A stretch of DNA of 58,387 nt from Syntrophomonadaceae bacterium (GTDB taxonomy: Bacteria > Bacillota > Syntrophomonadia > Syntrophomonadales > Syntrophomonadaceae), in NCBI GenBank assembly GCA_028706315.1, contig JAQWBP010000003.1:1-58387 (forward strand). Reading direction: 5' to 3'. Made by a program: the position numbers and the translations under genes. Position 1 is the stretch's first letter, and each line of letters starts with the position of its first letter. Positions 1 to 8,259 of this stretch are shown in pieces. The notes beneath the pieces are model-generated. The model was not told where the DNA came from. It did no database searches and saw only the letters and a list, made by a program, of their open reading frames with translations.

Positions 1-327
1 TGAATTTTTTATCCTAGCCTTCTTCGTCTGGCTTGAACTCTTTTTTACTCTTGTTTAGGCCGTTGGCTTTCATTCATATTTGAATGTAGTTCCAACTTCG
101 CACTTTTAGTCTCGCTGTTCTGTTTTCATAGAGCTTTGCGTTTGCTGCACTTCCGTGCTGCGCGCAAGAATTATATTATCATGCCCCGGTATCTATGTCA
201 AGAAAATAATTTAACTTTTTCCGCTGGCATAATCGGAGCATAAAACAAGTACTCCGCAACGATGTGTTTGCGGAAGTACTCTGTTATTATATAGCATATT
301 CGCTTTTTTGACAATATTCTTTATCTA
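1..327. other. Intergenic left edge
   Basis: No gene or RNA family is recognised here. The stretch is AT-rich. It contains the terminator for the oxidoreductase operon at 248-280 and a small inverted repeat near 70-85 (CATTCA/TGAATG). The first 170 bases may belong to a feature that begins outside the window. Confidence 0.4.
248..280 (-). terminator. Terminator of the 2-oxoacid oxidoreductase operon
   Basis: On the minus strand a stem AGTACTTCCGCAA pairs with TTGCGGAGTACT (one bulge) and is followed by TTGTTTTAT. It sits about 50 bases past the end of the last subunit gene, the expected place for a Rho-independent terminator. Confidence 0.7.
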
Positions 328-591
328 TTATCCTACTCGTTTCTTTTTAACTTTCTCTATATATATAGCACAGTCTGGGCATACCATTTCACATATTTTA
401 CAGGCTATGCAGCTGTCTTCATCTTTAGGTTGTACGGTAGGTGTGCCATAAACCCCTAGCTTATCAGACCATACTAGTGTACTACTAGGACATTTTTCTT
501 TACATAGCCCGCAACCCTTGCAGTACGCGGGGAAAATATGAAAAGTAGCTTTTTCCATCTTAGTTGATACTGCTTCAATTTCTTTAGCCAA
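328..591 (-). CDS. korD: 2-oxoacid:ferredoxin oxidoreductase, delta (ferredoxin-like) subunit
   Basis: An 87-residue protein with two complete 4Fe-4S cluster motifs, Cys24-x2-Cys27-x2-Cys30-x3-Cys34 and Cys61-x2-Cys64-x2-Cys67-x3-Cys71. It is the small electron-transfer subunit that passes electrons from the thiamine pyrophosphate centre to ferredoxin. It is the last gene of a four-gene minus-strand operon (alpha, beta, gamma, delta), and its start overlaps the end of the gamma gene by 8 bases, implying translational coupling. The family assignment is firm. The substrate (2-oxoglutarate or a branched-chain 2-oxoacid) cannot be decided by eye, so the kor name is a convention. Confidence 0.9.
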   Translation of the reverse strand: MAKEIEAVSTKMEKATFHIFPAYCKGCGLCKEKCPSSTLVWSDKLGVYGTPTVQPKDEDSCIACKICEMVCPDCAIYIEKVKKKRVG

Positions 592-1174
592 TGTGGCTCA
601 CTCCTTCCTGTTGCAGGGAGTCTTCAGCCATTTTCTTGCCAATTTCAAGTGCTTTATAATTCAATTCGCGTAGATCCGGGTTCTTTTCAAACTTGTGGCC
701 TAATTTGTGTTCTAATGCCTGCTTGGCTGCTTCGAAAGTGACGACATTAGTCAATCCTATGACTGCACCCATAATAATTATATTAAATACCCGGGGATGC
801 AGTTCATTATTGGCTGTGTCAATAGCAGGTATACCAATAATTTGCTTAGCCTCTTGAGGAAAATCCTCCGCAGCCGGACTAAAGCCAGAATCATATACAT
901 AGAGAGTATTTTTATCAGAATAGTGAGCTGTTCTACCTACGGCCCGCTCACTTAAAGCTATAACTACATCAGCTTTATTAAATTTAGGAGCACCTATTCT
1001 GGTATCACCTACCTGAATAAAAGCTATAGATACTCCTCCCCGCTGCTCCAGTCCAAAGTTGGGTATGTAGATAGTCTGTTTATTCTCATTATAAGCAGCT
1101 TCAGCTAGTATTTCAGCTACAGACTGTACTCCCTGTCCGCCTTCTCCTGCCAGGGCAATTTTTATTAATGACAT
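584..1174 (-). CDS. korC: 2-oxoacid:ferredoxin oxidoreductase, gamma subunit
   Basis: A 196-residue protein of the pyruvate/ketoisovalerate oxidoreductase catalytic gamma family. The N-terminal GEGGQG motif (residues 10-15) and the following GxxSxAFIQVGxxxIGAP pattern are typical. In the assembled enzyme it helps form the coenzyme A-binding part. The start is preceded by a GGGGGAT ribosome site, and the gene begins directly after the stop of the beta gene. It overlaps the delta gene downstream. It belongs to the same operon, whose products oxidatively decarboxylate a 2-oxoacid to an acyl-CoA with reduction of ferredoxin, or run in reverse. Confidence 0.9.
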   Translation of the reverse strand: MSLIKIALAGEGGQGVQSVAEILAEAAYNENKQTIYIPNFGLEQRGGVSIAFIQVGDTRIGAPKFNKADVVIALSERAVGRTAHYSDKNTLYVYDSGFSPAAEDFPQEAKQIIGIPAIDTANNELHPRVFNIIIMGAVIGLTNVVTFEAAKQALEHKLGHKFEKNPDLRELNYKALEIGKKMAEDSLQQEGVSHIG

Positions 1175-1924
1175 TTATTTATCCCCCTTTCCCAGAGGAC
1201 TCTTTAATTCCCCTACCGGGAATTCTTTTTCCATTTCTTCTTCTAGGAAATGCCAGGTCTGCTGTGCATTAGTTCTCCAGTTGGTAGGACATGTTGACAG
1301 CACTTCAACAAAAGAAAATCCGTTACCTTCTATTTGATTAAGCAGAGCGTTTTTAATAAATCTCTTGAGTTGCTTATATTTGGCTACAGTTCCCCGGGCA
1401 ATATAAGCGCCGTCTGAGGTTAACTCGGCTAAAAATTCAGGACCCTTAGTCGGATAACCAGTCAGTTCAGGATCTCTGCCATAGGGGGTAGTTTCAGTTT
1501 TTTGCCCTGGTAGAGTGGTAGGAGCCATCTGTCCACCAGTCATACCATAGTTAGTATTGTTAACTAATATAAGGGTTACTTTTTCATTACGTACAGCTGA
1601 GTTCAGTAAATGCTGGGAGCCAATTGAATATCCACCGCCATCGCCCATATAACCTATGGTTATTAACTCGGGCCGGGCTCTTTTTATCCCTACCATAACT
1701 GGTGTAGTTCTACCATGGTGAGTCTGAGTGCTATCACAGGCAAAGAAGTCCCATGAGAGCAACGAGCATCCTATATCACAGCCAAAAATGGTTTTATCTT
1801 GAATTTCAAGTTCATCTATTACTTCGCCAAGCGCTTTTAAGGTTATGCCATGACCACAGCCCGGACAAAATTTATGCGGCTTTGACGGTAAATACCAGGA
1901 TTTTGGTGTTGCTGGTGTAATCAT
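1175..1924 (-). CDS. korB: 2-oxoacid:ferredoxin oxidoreductase, beta (TPP-binding) subunit
   Basis: A 249-residue thiamine pyrophosphate-binding subunit. It shows the CPGCGHG motif near the N-terminus and the TPP/Mg motif beginning GDGGG, with the NNTNYGMTGGQ segment about 30 residues later. I chose the ATG at 1924, which follows a strong GGAAGGGGG ribosome site. A longer in-frame reading to 1975 would run back into the alpha gene and has no such site. The gene follows alpha by 16 bases and abuts gamma. It carries the active-site cofactor of the complex. Confidence 0.9.
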   Translation of the reverse strand: MITPATPKSWYLPSKPHKFCPGCGHGITLKALGEVIDELEIQDKTIFGCDIGCSLLSWDFFACDSTQTHHGRTTPVMVGIKRARPELITIGYMGDGGGYSIGSQHLLNSAVRNEKVTLILVNNTNYGMTGGQMAPTTLPGQKTETTPYGRDPELTGYPTKGPEFLAELTSDGAYIARGTVAKYKQLKRFIKNALLNQIEGNGFSFVEVLSTCPTNWRTNAQQTWHFLEEEMEKEFPVGELKSPLGKGDK

Positions 1925-1940
1925 TAAATTACCCCCTTCC

Positions 1941-3029
1941 TTATAACATACTTTTGACTTTGGTAATAATGTCATGATCTACAATGCCTACGCCAGGCAT
2001 AAACAGATGGTCTATGACAATTGTTTCGCCATAGATTTCCTGTTTGGTAAGCCTATCTAACTGACCGTAAGCTGATTCTGCGATAAGCATTTTTTTAGCA
2101 CCACTTTTAGCTATGGCTTCCCGCAACTGCTTTGCAGGGAACGGTCTCAAGGTGATCGGGCGGAAATAACTAGCTTTGATACCTTGTGCTCTCAGAGCTT
2201 TAACTGCATCATCTGCTGCTCTGGATACAACTCCGTGGGTAACTATTAGAACATCTGCATCCTGGCAGAGGTTTTCGTCGTATTCAACTATTTCTGGTGA
2301 AATCTTTTCGTATTCTGCCGATGTTTTCATTACAACATCATAAAGTTCTTCTTCTAAACTATAGATATTGCACAAGTGCTGTGGTTCGCGGTTTTCACCA
2401 ATATGACCTTCCCGCCCAATTAGCGGGTAAGTTTTGACCATTTCTATTCCACGTTCCTCGGGATCATATATTTCTAGAGGTTCACGCATTTTAGCCTGAT
2501 ATCCGTCACCGAGGACAAAGGTGGGGAATCTATATTTCCAGGCAGTATTAAAACCTTTGATGATATAATCGTATAATTCCTGGTGAGTAGCAGTAGAATA
2601 AACTATTCTATGACCTTCACCATTACCACCATAAGTTGTGAGTGTCACTTCTTGCTGGGAATATATAACGGTTCCAGAGGAAGGGCCTCCCCTCTGCTGG
2701 ATAATAGCCAAGAGCGGTAATCTCATCGCCTCAGCCATACCAAAAGGCTCCTGCATCAAAACATTCCCCGGACCTGCTGTAGCCGTAAAAGCTTTAACTC
2801 CTGCCTGGACTGCTCCAGATGTGGTAAAACCTGCGGACAACTCATCTTCGGTTTGCAGGAATTTCCTGTCATACTTGGGAGCTAATCGTGTCCAATAATG
2901 CATTATCTCGTTCTGAGGAGTAATGGGATATCCATACATAACCTCAGCGCCGGCTGCTAGTGCTGCCCAGGCTGCAGTTTCATTTCCTGTCATAAATGCT
3001 TTTTTAGTTTCACTTATAACTTTTTGCAT
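1941..3029 (-). CDS. korA: 2-oxoacid:ferredoxin oxidoreductase, alpha subunit
   Basis: A 362-residue alpha subunit of the VorB/KorA type. It has the N-terminal GNETAAWAALAAGAEVMYGYPITPQNE-like pyrimidine-binding domain and a C-terminal transketolase-like domain with the ITLRPFP segment. It is the first gene of the operon, with GGAGGTG upstream of the ATG. The four separate subunits in the order alpha, beta, gamma, delta differ from the gamma-delta-alpha-beta order common for VOR. In a syntrophic anaerobe such enzymes link amino-acid or acyl metabolism to ferredoxin. The exact substrate is open. Confidence 0.88.
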   Translation of the reverse strand: MQKVISETKKAFMTGNETAAWAALAAGAEVMYGYPITPQNEIMHYWTRLAPKYDRKFLQTEDELSAGFTTSGAVQAGVKAFTATAGPGNVLMQEPFGMAEAMRLPLLAIIQQRGGPSSGTVIYSQQEVTLTTYGGNGEGHRIVYSTATHQELYDYIIKGFNTAWKYRFPTFVLGDGYQAKMREPLEIYDPEERGIEMVKTYPLIGREGHIGENREPQHLCNIYSLEEELYDVVMKTSAEYEKISPEIVEYDENLCQDADVLIVTHGVVSRAADDAVKALRAQGIKASYFRPITLRPFPAKQLREAIAKSGAKKMLIAESAYGQLDRLTKQEIYGETIVIDHLFMPGVGIVDHDIITKVKSML

Positions 3030-3055
3030 TTATATAGCACCTCCTATTCCTGTTC

Positions 3056-3073
3056 AAATGGTAATTATCATTT
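3056..3073. promoter_or_regulatory. Near-perfect palindrome upstream of korA
   Basis: AAATGGTAATTATCATTT is an 18-base dyad with one mismatched symmetric pair, 27 bases before the korA start. It could be an operator. It does not match a Fur box exactly, and no regulator is assigned. Confidence 0.3.
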
Positions 3074-3165
3074 TAAAAGTAAATTTAAAACTAAGACTAT
3101 GTTCGTAATTGCTGTTGCCTGCTCTATGTAGAAAAACTATTGCTAGCGGGGCAATATATTTATTA

Positions 3166-3834
3166 CTACCACATTGCCTCAGGCATATAACGATTAATAA
3201 ATTTAACTGAAGTGGGAAACTCTTTTACGTCTATTTGCCCTTGCATTTTTTTATCTATAACCGTAAACTTTATCGGTATGTTTAATTCCCTGGCTACTTG
3301 GTATATTTCATTATTGCCATTTTTAATAATATCAACTGTGGTCTGGTCCCCTAGATGAGTATTGGCGACGATTGCATCTACCCTACCCAGGCTTTGTATA
3401 TATTCTTTGATGTTTTCTCTGGAGCCGGTCATTGGACGAGTATAGTTGACAACTGCAATGACTTGTAGTTCGGGCGATTCGTCTGCCCCCTCAACAAGAT
3501 TTAACGTTTGCGCCCCATACACACCATAACCAATATCTAAAATGATATCTCCCTCATTCATCAAAGCCCACTTGGCCCTAGGATTTAGCATAGCGCCAGT
3601 TTCACCAAGACCAAAACTATCTTCGCAGGAAAAACTTATTACATTAAGCCCTTGTGATTCAAGCTTGTTTTTGAGCGGTCTGAGGGTATAAAAAGGCTCA
3701 ACTGTATCAAGATCGACTAGTGTTACCTGTCGTCCCTGACTTTTAAGTTCCAGGGAGCGGTTAATTGCTACCTCACTTTTCCCGCTGGCATATTCTCCTA
3801 TATATGCTTCTACAATTCTTGCCAGGCTATTCAG
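3166..3834 (-). CDS. P-loop NTPase-like protein with a probable CTG start
   Basis: Counted from the CTG at 3834 the protein has 222 residues, with a Walker A motif GEYASGKS at residues 13-20 and a following VDLDTVEPF segment like that of ParA/MinD or SIMIBI-class GTPases. A longer reading from a GTG at 3906 is unlikely. A consensus promoter (TTGACT, 17 bases, TATACT at 3892-3920) overlaps that GTG, so transcripts should start downstream of it. A clear ribosome site GGGAGGTG (3844-3851) lies 9 bases before the CTG. Starting at CTG also puts the P-loop close to the N-terminus as in relatives. The function is unknown. The gene lies just upstream of the oxidoreductase operon on the same strand, which may point to a maturation role, but that is inference. 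Confidence 0.7.
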   Translation of the reverse strand: MNSLARIVEAYIGEYASGKSEVAINRSLELKSQGRQVTLVDLDTVEPFYTLRPLKNKLESQGLNVISFSCEDSFGLGETGAMLNPRAKWALMNEGDIILDIGYGVYGAQTLNLVEGADESPELQVIAVVNYTRPMTGSRENIKEYIQSLGRVDAIVANTHLGDQTTVDIIKNGNNEIYQVARELNIPIKFTVIDKKMQGQIDVKEFPTSVKFINRYMPEAMW

Positions 3835-3891
3835 TGTAACTAACACCTCCCGAATGTATACAATCTCCTGTAGTTTTAGCCAATTTTTATA

Positions 3892-3920
3892 AGTATAATT
3901 TAGCACTCAATATGAGTCAA
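3892..3920 (-). promoter_or_regulatory. Promoter of the P-loop gene
   Basis: TTGACT (3915-3920) and TATACT (3892-3897) are separated by exactly 17 bases on the minus strand, an excellent sigma-A promoter. Its position rules out the upstream GTG as a translation start. Confidence 0.8.
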
Positions 3921-4323
3921 CTATTATATTATATAACCTAATTATGCTCATATTTAATAAATATGCTTAAATAGTATATGCTATTGGCGCTTAATGCTAC
4001 TTTATTATATGAAAAAGGCTATATCTACAGCGCGATTATCTTATAATACCCCTAATATCAGCAAAAATTCAACTTTCTTTTGCAAATTAATTATGAAAGA
4101 AGCTCCAAAAGTCAGGATATTGTATTACTGGAAAAACACAGAACTTTGCTTTTCTGACTTTACTCAATAGGATAGGTAAATCTGCCCGGCCCCTCCCGCA
4201 GGTGCAAGATAAGTAGTTGTTATTTCTCATCCTTAAGCGCGGTGCCCCAGAGGATTCAAACTAACGCCAGATGACTTTTTTGCCGTGGAGTGGTAAAAAA
4301 TTAGCTTACTTAAGAAAAGTAAA
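3921..4323. other. Intergenic stretch without a recognised gene
   Basis: AT-rich noncoding DNA between bofA and the P-loop gene. Near 4262-4297 it contains one copy of a short dispersed motif (CTAACGCC...ACTTTTTTGC...TGGA) that recurs near 7594-7620 and, inverted, near 16750-16785. Nothing else is recognised. Confidence 0.4.
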
Positions 4324-4356
4324 AACCCGTTGTGCACACATTGGGCGCAACGGGTT
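4324..4356 (-). terminator. Terminator downstream of bofA
   Basis: On the minus strand, AACCCGTTG and CAACGGGTT form a perfect 9-bp stem followed by TTTTTACTTTTC. It lies about 55 bases after the bofA stop and probably ends the dnaX-ybaB-recR-yaaL-bofA transcript. Confidence 0.8.
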
Positions 4357-4409
4357 AAATCACTTTATAGATACATTTGTTTTTGAACGCAACGCAATTA
4401 TATTTTATT

Positions 4410-4679
4410 TTACATTAGCAGCAACTGGAAACAAATTAGGAGAAAGATTCCTGGTATGCCTAAAAAGCCTGCTATTAGAACGGTGATTATATTAATAGGA
4501 ATAATAAAGAAATCGAAGTACGTCGCAATATAATTAACTAGCATAAGTAATACTAGTCCGATACCAGAATTTATTAGCAGTTTCCATAATAGCTTGATAG
4601 GTTTCATAAAGACCTGAGCCACTATGTAAAGGATAACCAGCAAAAATAAGGCTGCCATTATTACATTAACTATCTCCAT
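4410..4679 (-). CDS. bofA: BofA-family sigma-K processing regulator
   Basis: An 89-residue membrane protein with two or three hydrophobic segments and the conserved NIITVLIAGFLGIPG stretch of the BofA family near the C-terminus. In Bacillus, BofA sits in the outer forespore membrane and holds back the SpoIVFB protease that activates pro-sigma-K, so this gene indicates endospore formation. I chose the ATG at 4679, which follows a GGGGTGATTTGC ribosome site, three codons inside the longest reading. It follows yaaL and recR in the same order as in Bacillus subtilis. Confidence 0.88.
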   Translation of the reverse strand: MEIVNVIMAALFLLVILYIVAQVFMKPIKLLWKLLINSGIGLVLLMLVNYIATYFDFFIIPINIITVLIAGFLGIPGIFLLICFQLLLM

Positions 4680-4709
4680 GCAAATCACCCCGCTATAAAT
4701 ATATGTAGT

Positions 4710-4991
4710 TTATTCCATATTATTACTGCAAGATAGCGAGTTATGCTGCTGGCTTTTTATCTGTTTTATTAAGTAACTATATCTTTTCTCGGCAGCATTC
4801 ATATAAAAAACTGCACTGTCTACCATTTCTGTATCATGAACCCGAGAAAATAGATTATAAGCTTGAAAAAGTTCCTCCTGCACACCAAACAGCAGTTTTT
4901 CATTAGAAAACGGACTGGGGGATACTATCTCCTCCTGCAATGATAAATATCTGGATATTCGTTTGCACAACGTTGACAGTCGAATGTTCAT
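4710..4991 (-). CDS. yaaL: YaaL-like protein (DUF2508 family)
   Basis: A 93-residue charged, helical, soluble protein without a known activity. The assignment rests mainly on synteny, since it lies between recR and bofA exactly as yaaL does in Bacillus, and on size and the pattern of aromatic and glutamine-rich helices (EELFQAYNLF, KRYSYLIKQI). The start has a strong AGGAGG site. It is co-transcribed with recR. Confidence 0.65.
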   Translation of the reverse strand: MNIRLSTLCKRISRYLSLQEEIVSPSPFSNEKLLFGVQEELFQAYNLFSRVHDTEMVDSAVFYMNAAEKRYSYLIKQIKSQQHNSLSCSNNME

Positions 4992-5068
4992 TAATAAAAC
5001 CTCCTGGAAGAAAAGCCTGCTATTAGCAGGTTATATGGGAATTCTATGCCAGGAAGTTGACATATATG

Positions 5069-5662
5069 TTATATTTCTTTACGCCCTTCAATCGCCATTC
5101 TAAGAGTTATCTCGTCAGCATATTCTATATCTCCTCCAACTGGTAAACCGTGTGCCAGTCGGGTAGTTTTAACCTCGTACTCGGCTGCAATTCCAGCCAG
5201 ATACCGTGCGATTACCTCGCCATCAATATCAGGGTTCAAGGCTAATACTAGTTCCTTTATCTCTCCTGAAACCAGCATTTTTCTTAAACCACTAATATTG
5301 AAATCCTCCAGATTATTGTCCTCCATCAGGTTAAATTCCTTATTAAGGACAAAATATCGGCCTCGAAAGCCTGTTCTCTCGATAGCTATAATATCTTTCG
5401 CTTCTTCAGCTACACATAAAACACCTTTTTCTCTGTTTACATCCCGGCATATCATACAAGGATCAGTATCAGTAAGATATCCGCACCGGGGACAGGGGAA
5501 AACTTTTTCCCGGGCATCTATTATAGCCTGGGCAAGCAGCCTAGCTTCCCCTTCAGGTATTTTAAGAATATATAAGGCGAGTCTTTGCGCAGTTTTCGGC
5601 CCAATGGTAGGAAGTTTAATTAATTGATCTATGAGGTTTTCCAGAGGCCGAGCAAGTTTCAT
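5069..5662 (-). CDS. recR: Recombination mediator protein RecR
   Basis: A 197-residue protein of normal length. It shows the N-terminal helix-hairpin-helix (LPTIGPKTAQRLA), a four-cysteine zinc finger (Cys57, Cys60, Cys69, Cys72), and a Toprim domain with the EEAKD and NPDIDGEVIARYL segments. RecR works with RecF and RecO to load RecA on gapped DNA. The gene follows ybaB by 30 bases, the standard dnaX-ybaB-recR arrangement. Confidence 0.97.
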   Translation of the reverse strand: MKLARPLENLIDQLIKLPTIGPKTAQRLALYILKIPEGEARLLAQAIIDAREKVFPCPRCGYLTDTDPCMICRDVNREKGVLCVAEEAKDIIAIERTGFRGRYFVLNKEFNLMEDNNLEDFNISGLRKMLVSGEIKELVLALNPDIDGEVIARYLAGIAAEYEVKTTRLAHGLPVGGDIEYADEITLRMAIEGRKEI

Positions 5663-5692
5663 TTTTAATCCTCCAGTTCTTGTGACTAGTTA

Positions 5693-6025
5693 TTATAAGC
5701 CGGGAATATTTAACCCTCCTGTAATTTTGGCCATTTCGGTAGAAACCATTTCCTGCGATTGCCTGATTCCTTCATTGACTGCTGCCATCACCAGGTCTTC
5801 CAGCATCTCGACATCATCCGGATCGATTGCTTCAGGCTTTATGGTTATTGCAGTTAATACCTGCTTGCCATTTACTCTGACTGTAACTACCCCACCACCC
5901 GAGGAAGCTTCTATTTCCCTTTCTTTTAATTCCTCCTGCATTTTCATTATCTGTTCCTGAACCTTTTTGGCCTGTTTCATCATCTTATTCATGGAACCAC
6001 CACCGCCGCCAGGATTAAATTTCAT
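5693..6025 (-). CDS. Nucleoid-associated protein, YbaB/EbfC family
   Basis: A 110-residue protein with the family's MKQAKKVQEQIMKMQEEL coiled-coil segment and the VNGKQVLTAITIKPE core. YbaB/EbfC proteins are small dimeric DNA-binding proteins linked to replication-repair genes. The N-terminus carries a short glycine run (GGGGG) that is more extended than usual. The gene lies between dnaX and recR with good ribosome sites. Confidence 0.93.
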   Translation of the reverse strand: MKFNPGGGGGSMNKMMKQAKKVQEQIMKMQEELKEREIEASSGGGVVTVRVNGKQVLTAITIKPEAIDPDDVEMLEDLVMAAVNEGIRQSQEMVSTEMAKITGGLNIPGL

Positions 6026-6039
6026 TAATATCTGCCTCC

Positions 6040-7530
6040 TTAATCTTTTATTTCAACCATATCTTCACCAAAATATTCAATCGCCTTTTTTACAATAATA
6101 TCATTATACTGTTCACTGTCGAGTAAAATAAACTCTACTTCAACTTCGCGTCCGAATATTTCCTGTAAAACATTTTCTAGTATCTCACGGTTGGGCTTTT
6201 CTCCCATACGGTCCCGATGGAATTTATATCCTTTTTTAAACCCTATATAAATAGCATCATCTTTAGATCCTATTAATTTGCCCTGGGCCAGAAGAGCATG
6301 GGTAGGTATCTTCTGAGCTTTAACTCCGGCCAGTATTTTATTCCACAAGATATCTCGGGCCGAGCTTTTCTCGTCTTTCTCCGGAGAAGCAGCCTCTTTT
6401 TTAGTCACACTCTTTTTCTTTTCTACTGCGGGCTCGGACTCATCAAATAAAGACGCCATCTCCATAAAAGTAACTTCGAGCAAAAACTTATTTCCCTCAC
6501 TGTACTTTAGCCGGTCACCTGTATCCATCATCATCCTCAGGGCCTGTAGAATCTTATGTTTGTCAACTTGCTGCTTCTGCTGCTCAATAAAAGATTGAGA
6601 CGCTTCAGTTACTACACTGAACTCAGCTTTATCACCAAGGACTTGATAAAGCAGCAGGTCACGAAGGTAAAGCGCAGCTTCTTTCGCCAGTTGTTGGGCT
6701 TCCTTCCCCTGATTAAGTGCTGTATTAAGCATGCCCACAACAGCAGCTGTATCTTTGCTAAAAACGGCGTCCATTAATTTACCCAGAAATAAATCATCAA
6801 CTAATCCGAGAACTTCTTGAACATCTTCTTTGTTTATAACTCGTCCTTTATATGAATAAATCTGGTCTAAAATACTTAAGGCATCTCTTAGCCCTCCGCC
6901 GGCTCTACGAGCAATCAAAACCATGGCTTCATCATTTAGTTCTATTTCACTAGCTCCAGCTACCTGTTGTAATCTTTCCCCGATTTCTTCGATCGTAAGT
7001 CTTCTAAAGTTGTAGGATTGGCAGCGTGAACGAATAGTTGCCGGTATTTTTTGGAGTTCAGTGGTAGCTAGTATAAAAATGACTGCTGCGGGTGGCTCCT
7101 CAATAGTTTTTAAGAGCGCATTAAAGGCCTCGGTGGTTAACATATGGACTTCATCTATTATGTAGACTTTAACTTTCCCCTGAGCTGGTAATATGCGTAC
7201 TTTTTCCCGCAGTTCTCGAATCTCGTCTATACCCCGATTCGATGCTGCATCTATTTCAATTACGTCCATAAAGTTACCATTACTAATATCTGCACAAGTT
7301 GAACAATGATTGCAAGGTTCTCCATCATCGATATTTTCACAGTTAACCGCCCGGGCAATTATCTTGGCAATGCTAGTTTTACCGGTACCCCGGGGTCCGG
7401 AAAATAAATAAGCATGAGCAAGCCGGCCTTCTCTTACCGCATTACGCAGTGCAGTTACAGTTTGTTCCTGACCTACAACTTCATCAAAACGGCGTGGCCT
7501 CCATGCTCTATATAAAGCTAGATAAGCCAT
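6040..7530 (-). CDS. dnaX: DNA polymerase III subunit gamma/tau
   Basis: A 496-residue clamp-loader ATPase. The AAA+ domain carries Walker A GPRGTGKTS (residues 45-53), a zinc-binding set Cys64, Cys73, Cys76, Cys79, the DEVH Walker B box, and the SRC sensor region. The C-terminal third is charged and variable and ends in a domain like the tau polymerase-binding part. The protein loads the DnaN clamp. The gene follows the SRP RNA, as in Bacillus. No obvious slippery frameshift signal was seen, so a separate short gamma form is not proposed. Confidence 0.97.
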   Translation of the reverse strand: MAYLALYRAWRPRRFDEVVGQEQTVTALRNAVREGRLAHAYLFSGPRGTGKTSIAKIIARAVNCENIDDGEPCNHCSTCADISNGNFMDVIEIDAASNRGIDEIRELREKVRILPAQGKVKVYIIDEVHMLTTEAFNALLKTIEEPPAAVIFILATTELQKIPATIRSRCQSYNFRRLTIEEIGERLQQVAGASEIELNDEAMVLIARRAGGGLRDALSILDQIYSYKGRVINKEDVQEVLGLVDDLFLGKLMDAVFSKDTAAVVGMLNTALNQGKEAQQLAKEAALYLRDLLLYQVLGDKAEFSVVTEASQSFIEQQKQQVDKHKILQALRMMMDTGDRLKYSEGNKFLLEVTFMEMASLFDESEPAVEKKKSVTKKEAASPEKDEKSSARDILWNKILAGVKAQKIPTHALLAQGKLIGSKDDAIYIGFKKGYKFHRDRMGEKPNREILENVLQEIFGREVEVEFILLDSEQYNDIIVKKAIEYFGEDMVEIKD

Positions 7531-7725
7531 ACTAAAACTTCCCTTCCAGTTAATTTTACAGGTACGAGAACTCCTGCAAAAATATCCTCAGCTAACGCCA
7601 TATAACTTTTTGCAATGGAAGTAGTCTTAATTGACCTGTTATTAACTTTACCTTTTTAGCCTGCACATCTATTATATAATCAATTTTTCTCTGAGCTCTG
7701 TCCAACTAGCGCAAAAAAACAAAAA

Positions 7726-7743
7726 AGCAGGTTTATACCTGCT
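7726..7743 (-). terminator. Terminator of the SRP RNA
   Basis: AGCAGGT and ACCTGCT form a 7-bp stem with a 4-base loop on the minus strand, followed by TTTTTTGTTTTTTT. It lies about 40 bases beyond the mature 3' end of the SRP RNA. Confidence 0.85.
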
Positions 7744-7781
7744 ATTATACAATACTATTAGGCTCATGTAATTGTTATTAA

Positions 7782-8049
7782 GCCGTGCACCTGGCTTCGA
7801 AAATACCTCCCAAGCGTTACCTGAACAGTTAACTCCATTCAGGCACCCCCTCGTCACACGGAATGAATCTCTTAGTGCTGCTTCCTTCCGGATCTGACAC
7901 GGTTCAAGATGTCCCATTGCGAAGGACCCAAACTTCTCAGCCACTTATTCAGGCCAGACCTTACAAGATAATTCCTCAGCTCAGGAATTCGACCCTGCTG
8001 TAGCGGATTGCAGGTTACAGGGCTCCGCTATTTCCCCGTCTAGCACGGC
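7782..8049 (-). ncRNA. Signal recognition particle RNA, long Firmicute form
   Basis: The minus strand shows the highly conserved SRP helix 8 sequence around GTGTCAGATCCGGAAGGAAG, followed by CAGCACTAAGAG, and the 5' domain with GCCGTGCTAGACGGGG. The first bases GCCGTGC pair with the last bases GCACGGC, which sets the ends and gives 268 nt, matching the long form with an Alu domain found in Bacillus and Clostridia. A promoter (8150-8178) about 100 bases upstream and a terminator at 7726-7743 imply a longer precursor that is trimmed. It lies upstream of dnaX as in B. subtilis. Confidence 0.95.
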
Positions 8050-8149
8050 AAATCTAGCTTATGGATCATAAAACCCTTCCCTTAAAAGGCAGGGGTTCTC
8101 GCTTACATTTTAAAGCTAAATCGCTTATTGCATCATCTTTTGCCTGTTA

Positions 8150-8178
8150 ATTGTACAATCTTTTTGCACTTATTGCAA
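8150..8178 (-). promoter_or_regulatory. Promoter of the SRP RNA precursor
   Basis: TTGCAA (8173-8178), a 17-base spacer and TACAAT (8150-8155) on the minus strand. The predicted start is near 8143. A GC-rich hairpin (about 8071-8098) in the leader could be a processing signal. Confidence 0.65.
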
Positions 8179-8225
8179 GAGTTCTAAAATTATTACAGCT
8201 CTTAACACTTTGTGAAATTTTTTAC

Positions 8226-8253
8226 TTGCATAACTGCTAAATAGCATTATAAT
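8226..8253 (+). promoter_or_regulatory. Plus-strand promoter before a structured RNA candidate
   Basis: TTGCAT (8226-8231), a 16-base spacer and a consensus TATAAT (8248-8253). No plus-strand protein gene follows. Confidence 0.5.
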
Positions 8254-8259
8254 TAAAAG

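Noticed and set aside
7672-7944. 90-codon frame upstream of dnaX
   Set aside because: It overlaps the SRP RNA and its terminator.
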